DNA of 64,000 nucleotides, from assembly GCA_945878845.1 (NCBI GenBank), contig CAMCUB010000012.1, forward strand, positions 1 through 64,000. The letters run 5' to 3'. This DNA comes from Erythrobacter sanguineus. Lineage in GTDB: Bacteria; Pseudomonadota; Alphaproteobacteria; Sphingomonadales; Sphingomonadaceae. Position numbers and translations under genes: made by a program. Positions 29,972 through 39,227 of this stretch are shown piece after piece. Below the pieces are notes generated by a model, which saw only the letters and a list, made by a program, of their open reading frames with translations, searched no databases and was not told the origin of the DNA. Within the stretch, counting starts at the first letter, position 1. Each line of letters starts with the position of its first letter.

Positions 29972-31198
29972 ATGAGCAAGCCTCTCCTCGACCGTTTCCT
30001 GTCCCGTGCCGTCAAGCAGGGCCGCCTCGGCATCGTCTTTGCCGATGGGTCGGCAAGCACCTATGGCACCAGCGCGGAGGGCTTTCCCGAGATCGTCCTG
30101 CGCTTCACCGATAGCGCGGTAGCCCGCGACATCATCCTCGATCCCCGGCTCGGCGCGGCGGAGGCCTTTATCGACGGGCGGTTGCTGATCGAGGAGGGCG
30201 ACGTGATGGGCCTCGTCAGCCTGCTCAGGATGAACGACCGCTGGGAACGCGGCGACAACAACCTGCGCCCCAAGCGCCTCAAGCGCCTCCTCAACAAGGC
30301 GAGCTTCGCTGCCGAGCAGATCAACAACCGCGTGGGTTCGAAGAAGAACGTCGCGCACCACTATGACATCGGCAATGATCTCTACGCGCTGATGCTCGAC
30401 CATGAGCATTGGCAATATTCCTGCGCCTATTGGGGCGAGGGCGTGACCACGCTGGGGCAAGCACAGGAAGCGAAGCTTAAGCACATCGCCAAGAAGCTGA
30501 ACCTGTCGCCCGGGCTGGAGGTGCTCGACATCGGCTGCGGGTGGGGCGGAATGGCGATCCATCTCGCCAAGCACCACAATGTCCACGTCACCGGCATCAC
30601 CCTGTCGGAGGAACAGGCCGCGCTCGCCCGCCAACGCGTACGCGAGGCGGGCGTGGCGGACAAGGTGACGATCCTGATCGAGGATTACCGCGAGACCGCC
30701 GCCTCGGGCCGCAAGTTCGACCGGATCGTCTCAGTCGGCATGTTCGAGCATGTCGGCCGCGCGCAGTTCGAGACCTTCTTCGAAGCCTGCGCCAGGATTC
30801 TGCCCGAGGATGGCGTAATGCTGCTCCACACCATCGGCCGCTTCGGCAGCCCCGGCACCACCGACGCCTTCACCCGCAAATATGTCTTCCCTGGCGGCTA
30901 TATCCCTGCGCTCTCGGAGACGGTGGCGGCGAGCGAGAAATTCCGCCTGATCGCAAGCGACGTCGAGACGCTGCGCCTCCACTACGCGCACACCATCCGC
31001 GCCTGGTATGCCAACTGCATGGAGCACAGCGAGAAGATCATCGCGCTCTATGACGAGAAGTTCTTTCGGATGTGGACCTTCTACCTCGCCGGCGCCGCGA
31101 CGGTGTTCGAGCATGGCGGCATGGGCAATTACCAGATCCAGTACGTCCGCTCGCGCCGCGCATTGCCGATCACGCGGGACTATCTGCTGGAGGCGTGA
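29972..31198 (+). CDS. cyclopropane-fatty-acyl-phospholipid synthase family protein
   Basis: 408 aa SAM-dependent enzyme that adds methylene across lipid double bonds. The SAM motif is VLDIGCGWGGMAIHLAKHHN. The bicarbonate/substrate-site motif YDIGNDLYALMLDHEHWQY and the C-terminal RMWTFYLAGAATVFEHGGMGNYQIQ are diagnostic for the Cfa family. A GAAAGGAGCATC ribosome site precedes the ATG. A hairpin ends the gene at 31203-31223. An alternative is a methyltransferase acting on other acyl lipids. Confidence 0.9.
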   Translation: MSKPLLDRFLSRAVKQGRLGIVFADGSASTYGTSAEGFPEIVLRFTDSAVARDIILDPRLGAAEAFIDGRLLIEEGDVMGLVSLLRMNDRWERGDNNLRPKRLKRLLNKASFAAEQINNRVGSKKNVAHHYDIGNDLYALMLDHEHWQYSCAYWGEGVTTLGQAQEAKLKHIAKKLNLSPGLEVLDIGCGWGGMAIHLAKHHNVHVTGITLSEEQAALARQRVREAGVADKVTILIEDYRETAASGRKFDRIVSVGMFEHVGRAQFETFFEACARILPEDGVMLLHTIGRFGSPGTTDAFTRKYVFPGGYIPALSETVAASEKFRLIASDVETLRLHYAHTIRAWYANCMEHSEKIIALYDEKFFRMWTFYLAGAATVFEHGGMGNYQIQYVRSRRALPITRDYLLEA

Positions 31199-31202
31199 GG
31201 CT

Positions 31203-31223
31203 GGCCGCGATTTTTTCGCGGCC
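31203..31223 (+). terminator. hairpin after the Cfa-family gene
   Basis: An 8-base perfect stem (GGCCGCGA against TCGCGGCC) with a TTTTT loop stands four bases beyond the stop. It lacks a trailing T run, so terminator function is only likely. Confidence 0.45.
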
Positions 31224-31311
31224 CCTGTCGATTCCGCGTGAGGCCGCGCGTCTTTCCTGTGCAAGCCCGGTGCAACTCTCGCGCCGGGCCGGACACAAGG
31301 ATACTCTGCGC

Positions 31312-31758
31312 ATGACCACCACCGCTCCCCTCGCTGCCCCATACCCGCTTGCTGCGCGCATTGCCGCTGTGGCCGGATTGCTCTGGAGCCTGTTCGGCGC
31401 CTGGCAGTTCGTCCGCCAGACCTTCATCGACGAGGCCGGGCTGATTGCAGGCGGAATGACACCCGAGCAGGCGCAGCTCTATGCCGGGCTACCTGTGTGG
31501 ATGGCGGCAGTCTTCGCGATCGGCACGCTCGGCGGGGTGCTCGGCACGGCGCTGCTGCTGGCAGGCCGAAAGGCGAGCGTGGCGGTGCTGGCGGTCTCGC
31601 TCGCCGCCTATCTGATGCTGTGGGCGGGCGAAGCGCTGCTCGGCGTCTTCGCGGTGTTCGGCACCCCGCAGGTGGTGGTGCTGAGCATCGTCGTCCTTGT
31701 CGCCGCAGGGCTGCTGTGGCTCGCCCAGCGCCTCGCGGCGAAGGGCGTGCTCGCCTAG
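31312..31758 (+). CDS. small four-helix membrane protein
   Basis: 148 aa with four hydrophobic helices: IAAVAGLLWSLFGAW, MAAVFAIGTLGGVLG, ASVAVLAVSLAAYLMLW and VVVLSIVVLVAAGLLWL. The segment MTPEQAQLYAGLPVWMAA between helices one and two is seen in small sugar-transporter-like/DoxX-related sphingomonad proteins of unknown function. ATG 31312 is used; upstream frame overlaps the Cfa-family gene. Its stop overlaps the end of the convergent acyltransferase by four bases. Confidence 0.65.
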   Translation: MTTTAPLAAPYPLAARIAAVAGLLWSLFGAWQFVRQTFIDEAGLIAGGMTPEQAQLYAGLPVWMAAVFAIGTLGGVLGTALLLAGRKASVAVLAVSLAAYLMLWAGEALLGVFAVFGTPQVVVLSIVVLVAAGLLWLAQRLAAKGVLA

Positions 31759-33116
31759 CCCATCTCGTGCGCGCCGGGGCGCTGGCGCGGGCGGTAGACC
31801 GGGCCGAAGCCCATCAACGCCGCGCCCGCCAGCGGGAGCGCGATCACCCACCAGCGAATGCCGGAGAGCGAATCCGGGCTGGTGATGGTCAGCCCCGCGG
31901 TCGCGCCGAGGCCTGCGCAGATCGCCACCACGCCAACGACCGCGCGCAGGCGCGGCACGGTTCGCCCGCCACGCACGGGGCCGAAGCTCCTCTCGTGGCG
32001 TGCGAAGATGCCGATCAGCGGCAGCAGCGCGAGGATATAGACCGCGATCCACACGGGCCGCGTCACCCACCACTCGCCCGTCCCCGGCACCGGGCCGAGG
32101 CCCCAACCGCCCAGCAAGAGCCAGTCCACGGTCATCACCAGCACGAAGGCAGTGAGGTGCCACAGGTAGACCGTCATGATCATCCCGTTCATCAGCACGG
32201 TCGCGGTCCAGACGCTCACATTCTCGAGCATCCGCCGGCCCGCGCGCTCCAAGGCCAGCACCAGCCCCACCTGCACGCCGCCCAGCGCCATCAGCGCCAG
32301 CGTCGGCGGGAGCGAGTTGGAGAAGCCTCCGGGCGCCGAGACCATCGCGACCGGGTAGAAGCCGAACACCGTGATGTTAACGAGGATCGCCAGCGACACC
32401 GCGAAGAAGCTCCAGGCGAACAGCGGGCGTTCGAACTTGCCCGCCCGCCACGCAAAGCCGAGCTGGTGGATGGCGAGGAACACCCAGAGGAAATTGGTGA
32501 AATTGACGTAGGGCACCTTGGCCGTGAAGGTCAGCCAGTCGGTCAGCATCGCCAGCGGCACGAACAGCGCCACGCTCCCCCAGCCGAGCCGGTCCCACAG
32601 GCGCTGGGCAAGCGGCGTGAAGGCGGTCACCAGCAGGTAGACCGCGAGGAACCACACCGGGATCAGCGCGGCCTCGGTCGCCATGCGGATCTGGGCGCGC
32701 GGCAGGCCGACCTGCGTCATCACCACCGCGAGGCTCGCCCACAGCAAGAGCACCGGGAAGGTCGGAGTGATGAGGCGCTGCACCCGGCTCGCCAGCCAGT
32801 CGCGGTAGACACCCGCCTGATCGGCAGCGGCCTTGGCGGTGGTCGCCCTCCAGCTCACCTGATTGGCATAGCCGCCGACAAGGAAGAACACCGGCATCAC
32901 CTGAAAGCCCCAGGTCAGCCAGTGCGCCCAATCGGCCACCGACAGCAGGTCGCCGCGCCGCAGCTCCCCTGACGCATCGAGATAGAGCCCCGCCATCAGC
33001 CAGTGCCCGACCACCACCGCGAGGATCGAGACCGCGCGCAGGAAATCGACCCAGCGGTTGCGCTCGGGCGGGGTCATCACCGCCAGCTCGCGTGCCTTGC
33101 TCCACATTGTCAGCAT
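31755..33116 (-). CDS. acyltransferase 3 family membrane protein
   Basis: 453 aa from ATG 33116; ATG 33107 and an upstream GTG are also possible. About ten transmembrane segments with the family signature near the N-terminus: RNRWVDFLRAVSILAVVVGHWL, where the His is catalytic in family members, and MPVFFLVGGYANQ. These O-acyltransferases move acetyl or other acyl groups onto extracytoplasmic sugars or peptides. The target is unknown: no glycan gene cluster is adjacent. Confidence 0.85.
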   Translation of the reverse strand: MLTMWSKARELAVMTPPERNRWVDFLRAVSILAVVVGHWLMAGLYLDASGELRRGDLLSVADWAHWLTWGFQVMPVFFLVGGYANQVSWRATTAKAAADQAGVYRDWLASRVQRLITPTFPVLLLWASLAVVMTQVGLPRAQIRMATEAALIPVWFLAVYLLVTAFTPLAQRLWDRLGWGSVALFVPLAMLTDWLTFTAKVPYVNFTNFLWVFLAIHQLGFAWRAGKFERPLFAWSFFAVSLAILVNITVFGFYPVAMVSAPGGFSNSLPPTLALMALGGVQVGLVLALERAGRRMLENVSVWTATVLMNGMIMTVYLWHLTAFVLVMTVDWLLLGGWGLGPVPGTGEWWVTRPVWIAVYILALLPLIGIFARHERSFGPVRGGRTVPRLRAVVGVVAICAGLGATAGLTITSPDSLSGIRWWVIALPLAGAALMGFGPVYRPRQRPGAHEMG

Positions 33117-33216
33117 CGTGATCCCCGTTCGCCGCGCGCAGGGCACCGCCTGCGCGCACGAGATATCAGGTAGTTCTTAGCAGCCGATTGCCAAGAGGCC
33201 GGTTGCTGCAAACAAT

Positions 33217-34290
33217 CTAGGCCTCATACTCCGGCGCCGCCTGTGCCTGGGCCTCGGCCTCGAAGGCGGCGAGATAGGCCGCCGCCAGCGCGCCGATCGG
33301 CAACATCGGGGGGTTCTGCCCGAAGACCGAAGGCCAGTAAGACAGGGTCGCGGAATGGGCGCCCGCGATCAGATTTTTCTGCCCGGCCTGGATCGCGGCA
33401 ATAATGTCGGCCTGCGCCCGCCACTGTGCGGGGTTTCCGATCAGCGGCGCGGGGAACGGAACACTCGGCGTGGCCGCAGGATAATAGGCGAGCGAGCCGA
33501 CCAGCGCGTAGCCCCGCGTGACCGTGGCCGCCAGAAACAGCAGCGCCGCATCAAGCTCGAAATCAAAGTGGATGTCCCAGGCGTCGATATGCGCGAACAG
33601 ATCGAAGAGGGTGTAGGGCGGCAAGAAGGGCACCAGATCATAGGCCGCCTGATAGCGCATGGTGGCGTGCCCCAGCCCGGCGCCGCTGTAAGCGGCCGCG
33701 AAGGCAGGATCGCCCGCCAATGGCGCGGCAAAGCTATGCACCTCGATCGCCGTGGGCCCGCCGGAGCCCATCTCGTCCTTGATCAGCGCAGCGAACAGGA
33801 AGGCCATGGCCGCACCCTTGGAGTGGCCGGTAATGCGCAGGCCGTTCAAGCGGCTCCAGTCGATGGCTTTGAGCTGTGCGAACACGCTCGGCCACAGCGA
33901 CAGCACCGCATTGCGGAAGCCCTGATGCACGCGCCCGAGGCTGTCGTCGCCCGACAGCGCCAGCGGCACAAGTGTCGTCTCATCATCCTGAAGCCAGTCG
34001 CGCAGGAAGGCGAAGAAGCTGTCGAAGCTGTCAAAGGTGGGCAGCGTTCCGCGGAGCGACAGGACTGCCCAATTGTCCCCCGTCCGCCCGAGCAGCGCGG
34101 CGTTGATCGCGTCGGGTCCATCGGTGAACACCATCGGCGGCGTCGTCCAGCCCACCGGCGTGCTGTAGAAGGACGAAGGGTAATAGCCCGCCGGCCCGAT
34201 GGAATAGGCACAGATGGCGGCATCGAGCATCGCTTGCGCCGTGGTGGTGGCCGCCACTGGTACCAGCGGCGCAGGATTGGTTGCGACCAT
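33217..34290 (-). CDS. class 3 lipase-like alpha/beta hydrolase
   Basis: 357 aa from ATG 34290, which has a GGGGAGAA ribosome site; an upstream ATG at 34368 has none. The nucleophile elbow is GHSKGAAMAF, matching the G-x-S-x-G of the lipase family (Ser within GHSKG). LSLRGTLPTFDSF gives the usual oxyanion-side strand and HSFAAPLAGDP the second strand. No signal peptide is obvious, though the protein may leave the cell by another route. Likely an esterase/lipase; natural substrate unknown. Confidence 0.85.
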   Translation of the reverse strand: MVATNPAPLVPVAATTTAQAMLDAAICAYSIGPAGYYPSSFYSTPVGWTTPPMVFTDGPDAINAALLGRTGDNWAVLSLRGTLPTFDSFDSFFAFLRDWLQDDETTLVPLALSGDDSLGRVHQGFRNAVLSLWPSVFAQLKAIDWSRLNGLRITGHSKGAAMAFLFAALIKDEMGSGGPTAIEVHSFAAPLAGDPAFAAAYSGAGLGHATMRYQAAYDLVPFLPPYTLFDLFAHIDAWDIHFDFELDAALLFLAATVTRGYALVGSLAYYPAATPSVPFPAPLIGNPAQWRAQADIIAAIQAGQKNLIAGAHSATLSYWPSVFGQNPPMLPIGALAAAYLAAFEAEAQAQAAPEYEA

Positions 34291-34505
34291 TGTTGTTCTC
34301 CCCGGAATGAACGACCGGGAGGATGCCGCAAATAGGCCCGATGTCAAACGAAAGTCCTTTTTTTTCATTACATTATCTTTATGACGCCGCTTACTTTTGG
34401 AACGCTGGCGGACGTCGGCGGCGCAAGCGTGGCACTAATCATTGCCGTGTCCGCCCCCCGCTGTTAACGGCGCGCCGACATCACGCCTTCCAAGGAACCG
34501 CTCGC

Positions 34506-35726
34506 ATGGCCCAGCCCCAGAAAGTCGTCCTCGCCTATTCGGGCGGTCTCGATACCAGCGTCATCGCCAAGTGGCTGAGCGTGGAGCGGGGCCTCGAGGT
34601 GGTGACTTTCACCGCCGACCTCGGCCAGGGCGAGGAAATCGAGCCCGCGCGCGCCAAGGCCCGGGCGATGGGCATCCCCGATGATCACATCTTCATCGAG
34701 GATGTGCGCGAGGAATTCGTGCGCGATTTCGTCTTCCCGATGATGCGCGCCAATGCCCGCTATGAGGGCGACTATCTGCTCGGCACCTCGATCGCGCGCC
34801 CGCTGATCTCCAAGCGCCTCGTTGAGATCGCGCACCAGACCGGTGCCGATTTCATCGCTCACGGCGCGACCGGCAAGGGCAATGATCAGGTGCGCTTCGA
34901 GCTCAGCGCCTATGCGCTCGACCCGGACATCAAGGTGATCGCCCCGTGGCGCGAGTGGGAACTCACCAGCCGCACCGCGCTGATCGCATGGGCGGAAAAG
35001 CACCAGATCCAGGTCCCCAAGGACAAGCGCGGCGACAGCCCGTTCTCGACCGACGCGAACCTCCTGCACACCTCGTCCGAGGGCAAGGTGCTGGAAGACC
35101 CGTGGGAGGAGACCCCCGACTACGTCTATTCGCGCACGGTGAACCCCGAGGACGCGCCCGACCAGCCCGAATACATCACGGTCGACTTCGAGAAGGGTGA
35201 CGGCGTGGCGCTGAACGGCGAGGCGATGAGCCCCGCCACCTTGCTCGCCGCGCTCAATGACCTTGGCCGCAAGCACGGCATCGGCCGGCTCGATCTGGTC
35301 GAAAACCGCTTTGTCGGCATGAAGAGCCGCGGGATGTACGAGACTCCTGGTGGCGAAATCTACGCCCGCGCGCATCGCGGGATCGAGCAGATCACGCTGG
35401 ATCGCGGCGCGGCGCACCTCAAGGACGAGCTCATGCCCAAGTACGCCGAGCTCATCTACAACGGCTTCTGGTTCTCGCCCGAGCGCGAGATGCTGCAGGC
35501 GGCGATCGACCACAGTCAGGACAAGGTCACCGGCACGGTGCGCCTCAAGCTCTACAAGGGGCTGGCGAGCGTGGTTGGCAGGAAGTCGCCCTACTCGCTC
35601 TATTCCGAGGCCCATGTGACCTTCGAGGATGACGCCGGGGCCTATGACCAGAAGGACGCCGAGGGCTTCATCAAACTCAATGGCCTGCGCCTGAGGCTGC
35701 TGTCGCGCCGCAACCGGGACGCCTGA
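34506..35726 (+). CDS. argG: argininosuccinate synthase
   Basis: 406 aa, standard length. ATP-dependent joining of citrulline and aspartate in arginine synthesis. The ATP pyrophosphatase loop AYSGGLDTS sits at the N-terminus, with [38 protein letters not shown] and the GRKSPYSLY motif near the C-terminus. Start ATG 34506 agrees with [14 protein letters not shown]; the long upstream frame is non-coding. It stands alone with no other arg gene nearby. Confidence 0.97.
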   Translation: MAQPQKVVLAYSGGLDTSVIAKWLSVERGLEVVTFTADLGQGEEIEPARAKARAMGIPDDHIFIEDVREEFVRDFVFPMMRANARYEGDYLLGTSIARPLISKRLVEIAHQTGADFIAHGATGKGNDQVRFELSAYALDPDIKVIAPWREWELTSRTALIAWAEKHQIQVPKDKRGDSPFSTDANLLHTSSEGKVLEDPWEETPDYVYSRTVNPEDAPDQPEYITVDFEKGDGVALNGEAMSPATLLAALNDLGRKHGIGRLDLVENRFVGMKSRGMYETPGGEIYARAHRGIEQITLDRGAAHLKDELMPKYAELIYNGFWFSPEREMLQAAIDHSQDKVTGTVRLKLYKGLASVVGRKSPYSLYSEAHVTFEDDAGAYDQKDAEGFIKLNGLRLRLLSRRNRDA

Positions 35727-36710
35727 TCCGCGCCATCCGATAGGGGAAAACCGAGTCGCAGCGTCTGGCGCGGCGGCTCGGGGGGCTTATCGTGACAGTT
35801 TGAAGGCGGCCTCGTTCCCGCTTTTCGCACGTGTCGCGTCAATTGCGACGAAACGTTGACTTATCCACTCGTGTCCACAGGCCTTATCGCCCGAAGTGGA
35901 AAAGTAGCCGCCCGAAATGTTGTCAGATCGCCGATTCAGGCGCACTTTCAACCTGTCTTCGGGACACGAAGCAACCGGAACGGAAAGCCGCAGGGCCTTG
36001 AAGTTACCGGGGTTTTGATCCCGAGGGTGGCGGTGACATCTGTCCACGCGCCGATCTGGAGACGGCATGCAGGAGGCTTCGGCCAAAGGCAAGGCGGCTC
36101 AATTCAAGGATCGGAGCGACGCGGTGGCGCCGGACAGGCCGAAGACCTGGCCAGAAGGCAAGTGCAGCGGAACGGCGTAAGCCCCCAGCCGCGGCAATTG
36201 GCGGAAAGGTAAAGGGACGCGGTCTCGGCGGAAGCGAAGGCGCGGCGGCGAAAGTTGGAAGGCTTAGGCCCGATGACGGACGCAAAGCCAGCCGGAGCGA
36301 AAGCTGGATGCCGGCGCGAGCGCCGGTGACAAATCTCTGGCAGGCCGGTCGCAAGACAGGGCAGCGGGAGGCTAGACATCGGGCGCCAAGCATGGCCCGG
36401 AAGCGAAGGACGCCGAAGGTTCGCCGGAGGCATCGGTAGCGGAAGGTCATCCACACGCCGGTGAGAGTGGGGTCGGCAGCAATGCCGGCCCCATTTGCTA
36501 TGTGCGGGCCGCCCCGTCTTTCGCCCCCCGCTGCGCGCGCCCCCGCGAGTCGATCCTCGGGAAAACCCCTAGATTCGCCCCGAGGCCGCCCGGCCCGCCA
36601 GAACGGTTCATCGTGTTTGGCGTGCAACTCGTGCCCCAAACGAAGCGATCGGACGATGAAATCCTAACCTGGTTTGCCTTTGACAAAAGGTGCCCTGTAT
36701 CGGCTCCGCC
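35727..36710. other. 984-base gene-free stretch with two parts
   Basis: No credible coding frame was found here; open frames on both strands give low-complexity translations. The first third (35727-36000) has a promoter-like zone with two DnaA-box-like nonamers (TTATCCACT at 35861 and GTGTCCACA at 35871). The second part, ~36000-36495, is rich in hairpins and is listed separately as a candidate RNA. The last part (36496-36710) is the leader of the RlpA-like gene, with TTTGACAAAAGG near 36680. Confidence 0.6.
36000..36495 (+). ncRNA. candidate structured RNA, family unknown
   Basis: A purine-rich stretch with many short stems closing on tetraloop-like sequences. Examples: a perfect 10-base-pair stem (including one G-T pair) with a GCAA loop at 36469-36492, CCGGCG-CGAG-CGCCGG at 36311-36326, and CCAGC/GCTGG at 36288-36307. 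The last strong hairpin could be the 3' end. The strand is assumed from the position of that hairpin and the purine bias. RNase P, tmRNA, SRP RNA and 6S signatures were sought by eye and not seen. It may instead be a leader for the RlpA-like gene. GGACGCAAAGCC at 36278 recalls the c-di-GMP-I riboswitch core, but its other conserved half is missing. Confidence 0.35.
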
Positions 36711-37259
36711 ATGCGGACGGGAATTCGCATACATGGCCTCGATGCCCCCCGCTTTGCTCCAGGCAAGCACTCGGCGTGGATCGCTGCGGCGCTGCTCGGC
36801 TTGGCGCCGCTCGCCGCATCCTCCGCCGCCGCGCCCGATGCGCCTGGGCAGATCGACCCCGCCACCAGCAGCGCCATGGTCGAGCTCGTCCCGCTCCAGC
36901 CGGTCGCCGAGCCCGCCGCTCCGGTCATCGAAGACGCCCCCGCGCCCTCTGCCCCGCAGGAAGCCATCGTGGGCCGCGGCAGCGCCTCCTACTACGCCGC
37001 CAAGTTCGATGGCCGCCGCACCGCCAGCGGTGAGCGGTTCGACAATGGCGCGATGACCGCCGCGCACCGCACCCTGCCCTTCGGCACACTGGTGCGCGTC
37101 ACCAACCTGGCCAACGGCCGCAGCGTCGTCGTGCGCATCAACGACCGCGGGCCCTTCACCGCAGGCCGGATGATCGACGTCAGCCGCGCCGCCGCCTCCG
37201 AGCTCGGCCTCGTCGCGCGCGGACACGGCATGGTCGAGCTGGCGGTGATCGCCGACTGA
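36711..37259 (+). CDS. RlpA-like septal ring lytic transglycosylase
   Basis: 182 aa from ATG 36711. A hydrophobic N-terminal segment (AWIAAALLGLAPLAASSAAA) exports the protein. The C-terminal double-psi beta-barrel domain has the RlpA signature GRGSASYYAAKFDGRRTASGE with FDNGAMTAAHRTLPFGT and the catalytic Asp region RINDRGPF. There is no SPOR domain, so it is a short RlpA-type protein. It cuts or binds peptidoglycan strands; no lipobox is visible. The convergent neighbour begins six bases after its stop. Confidence 0.85.
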   Translation: MRTGIRIHGLDAPRFAPGKHSAWIAAALLGLAPLAASSAAAPDAPGQIDPATSSAMVELVPLQPVAEPAAPVIEDAPAPSAPQEAIVGRGSASYYAAKFDGRRTASGERFDNGAMTAAHRTLPFGTLVRVTNLANGRSVVVRINDRGPFTAGRMIDVSRAAASELGLVARGHGMVELAVIAD

Positions 37260-37264
37260 ACGGC

Positions 37265-37651
37265 TCAGGGGTTGGCCGAGTAGGTCATCCCCAGCGAGGA
37301 CGTGTCGCCGCTGATCTTCAGCTTCAACCGTGCAGTGCGGGTGTCCGAGGTGTTGCGCAGCAGCGCCATCTCGCCCGGCCCGAACGCCGCATCGACCGCC
37401 GCGCCCGGCTCGACCCGGCCCTTGACGACCGCCTCGCCCTCTCCCTTCGCCAGCACCACCACCGCGACCGGCCCGGTGTTGCGCCCGGTCACCGTGAAGC
37501 CGCCCTGCTGCCCGCCGCCCAGCTCGAAGGTCTGCCCCGCCTCGATCTGGAGGCCCGAGTTGAACTCGCCCGCGCTGACGGCAGTGCCGGCGAGGGCCAG
37601 TGTCGCAGCGGCGGCGAGCCAGCGGGGAGCGAAGCGGGGGATCAGGGGCAT
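37265..37651 (-). CDS. small exported protein of unknown function
   Basis: 128 aa. Signal peptide (WLAAAATLALAGTAVSA), mature part of about 98 residues, mostly beta-rich and glycine-rich (GGGQQGGFTVTGRNTGPVAVVVLAKG). No cysteines and no recognised domain. It converges on the RlpA-like gene and is divergent from the symporter gene. It may be a periplasmic or surface protein; nothing more can be claimed. Confidence 0.6.
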   Translation of the reverse strand: MPLIPRFAPRWLAAAATLALAGTAVSAGEFNSGLQIEAGQTFELGGGQQGGFTVTGRNTGPVAVVVLAKGEGEAVVKGRVEPGAAVDAAFGPGEMALLRNTSDTRTARLKLKISGDTSSLGMTYSANP

Positions 37652-37783
37652 AGTCGGTCACTCCTCATGCATGTCTCCTTCAACTACTGGACGCAGGCGC
37701 GCGCGGATGCACCCGGCTGACGATAGCGCACCCCCACCCTCTTGCACCCGGAGCGAGGCGGGCTAACCAGAGCCTTTCCGGCC

Positions 37784-39193
37784 ATGGCGGCCGCAAGGGG
37801 GGCCACCGCCATCACACTCGTCCTCATCCTCGCCTATGTCGCCCTCCAGATCGCGCTTGCCGTGTGGGTCGGGCGCGGCGCGCGGTCCGACACCGACTAC
37901 CTCGTCGCCGGGCGCAGCCTCGGGGCGGGCGCGGTGGGCATGTCAATCTTCGCCACCTGGTTCGCTGCCGAGAGCCTCATCGCCACCTCCTCCGAGGTCG
38001 CGGCCGAGGGCATCGCCGGTGCCCGGGCCGAGCCCTTCGCCTATGCCGCCGGCCTCCTCGCGGTCGCGCTGTTCTTCGCCAAGGCCTTGCGCAAGGGGGG
38101 CTTCATCACCCTCGCCGACTTCCTGCGCGACCGCTTCGGCGGAGCCACCGAGAGCCTCTCCGCCGCCGTCATCGCGCTCTCCGCCACCACCTGGTCCGCC
38201 GCCCAGCTGTTCGCCTTCGCCGCCATCATCGACGCCGCCTCGGGCATCGGCTTCACCCCAGCCCTCCTCGGCGCGACGCTGCTGGTGATGACCTACACCC
38301 TGTTCGGCGGCCTTGCGGGCGACGTCATCACCGACATCCTCCAGGGCATCGTCATCATCGTCGCCATCTGCATCCTCTTCGCTCTCATGACCGCCGCCGC
38401 CGGAGGGCCCGCCGCCATGTGGGCCGCGCTGCCCGAGACCGCCTTCCGCCCCGCCCCCGCCGACGAGACCTGGGCCGACACCGCCGAGCTCTGGCTCATC
38501 CCCATCATCGGCACCATGGTCAGCCAGGAGGCGATCTCGCGCACGCTCGCCGCCCGCACCCCCGAGGTCGCCCGCACCGGCGCGCTGTGGGGCGCGGGGC
38601 TCTACCTTGCCGCCGGGCTCGTCCCCGTCGGCTTCGGCCTGTTCGGCCCCCAACTCGGCCTCCCGCTCGGCGAGGGCGAGGCCTACCTGCCCTCCCTCGC
38701 CAAGGCGCTGTTCCCCGAGTGGCTGCTGATCGTCTTCACCGGAGCGCTGGTCTCGGCGATCCTCTCCTCGGTCGACTCCGCGCTCCTCGCGGTCTCGGCG
38801 GTGGTGACCGAGAGCGGGTACCGCCGCCTCCGCCCCGAGGCCTCCGACCGCACCCTGCTGCGCGCCGCGCGCACCGCCACCGTGTGCGCCGCAGCCCTCG
38901 CCGCAGGGCTGGCGCTGACGGGCGAGTCCTTGCGCACCCTCGTCCTCGATGCCGGCGCGATCGGCGCGGTGCTCGCGGTGCCGATCATCGCCGGGCTCGC
39001 CGGATCACGCGCGCGCCATGCCGCCCTCGCCGCGATCGTGGTGCAGATGGCGACACTGGTGCTGCTCGACTGGATCCTCGGCGTGCCCGGCGCCTTCCTG
39101 TGGATGCTGGCGAGCGGCACGCTCACCTTTGCCGCAGTGGCTGCATGGGAGCGCCGCCGGGCGCCTGCCGAGGCCGCTGTTGGAGACACATGA
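37784..39193 (+). CDS. sodium:solute symporter family protein
   Basis: 469 aa, about 13 transmembrane helices. N-terminal SSS signature region: DTDYLVAGRSLGAGAVGMSIFATWFAAESL. The middle motif GGLAGDVITDILQGIVIIVAICILF and AILSSVDSALLAVSAVVTE, an SSS sodium-site sequence, support the family. The solute cannot be named. The start ATG 37784 is chosen because the extra residues upstream are not membrane-like. The last codons (VGDT-stop) lie within the 36-bp repeat copy at 39182, so the repeat supplies the end of the gene. Confidence 0.88.
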   Translation: MAAARGATAITLVLILAYVALQIALAVWVGRGARSDTDYLVAGRSLGAGAVGMSIFATWFAAESLIATSSEVAAEGIAGARAEPFAYAAGLLAVALFFAKALRKGGFITLADFLRDRFGGATESLSAAVIALSATTWSAAQLFAFAAIIDAASGIGFTPALLGATLLVMTYTLFGGLAGDVITDILQGIVIIVAICILFALMTAAAGGPAAMWAALPETAFRPAPADETWADTAELWLIPIIGTMVSQEAISRTLAARTPEVARTGALWGAGLYLAAGLVPVGFGLFGPQLGLPLGEGEAYLPSLAKALFPEWLLIVFTGALVSAILSSVDSALLAVSAVVTESGYRRLRPEASDRTLLRAARTATVCAAALAAGLALTGESLRTLVLDAGAIGAVLAVPIIAGLAGSRARHAALAAIVVQMATLVLLDWILGVPGAFLWMLASGTLTFAAVAAWERRRAPAEAAVGDT

Positions 39194-39217
39194 GACACTG
39201 TCCAGAACCGGAAAACC
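39182..39217 (+). repeat. dispersed 36-bp repeat, copy 2
   Basis: Matches 17882-17917 at 31 of 36 positions, same orientation (GAGACACATGAGACACTGT core). It overlaps the end of the symporter gene and lies eleven bases before the broken HTH gene, whose other side has a GTAGGA...TCCTAC inverted repeat like that of copy 1. Confidence 0.7.
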
Positions 39218-39227
39218 GGCCCCGGTG

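Noticed and set aside
36278..36326. c-di-GMP-I (GEMM) riboswitch core
   Set aside because: GGACGCAAAGCC is present, but the paired upstream half with GCAAACC and the expected tetraloop receptor are absent.
36000..36495. RNase P RNA, tmRNA, SRP RNA or 6S RNA
   Set aside because: Their conserved blocks (such as GAGGAAAGTCCGGGC for RNase P) were not seen on either strand.
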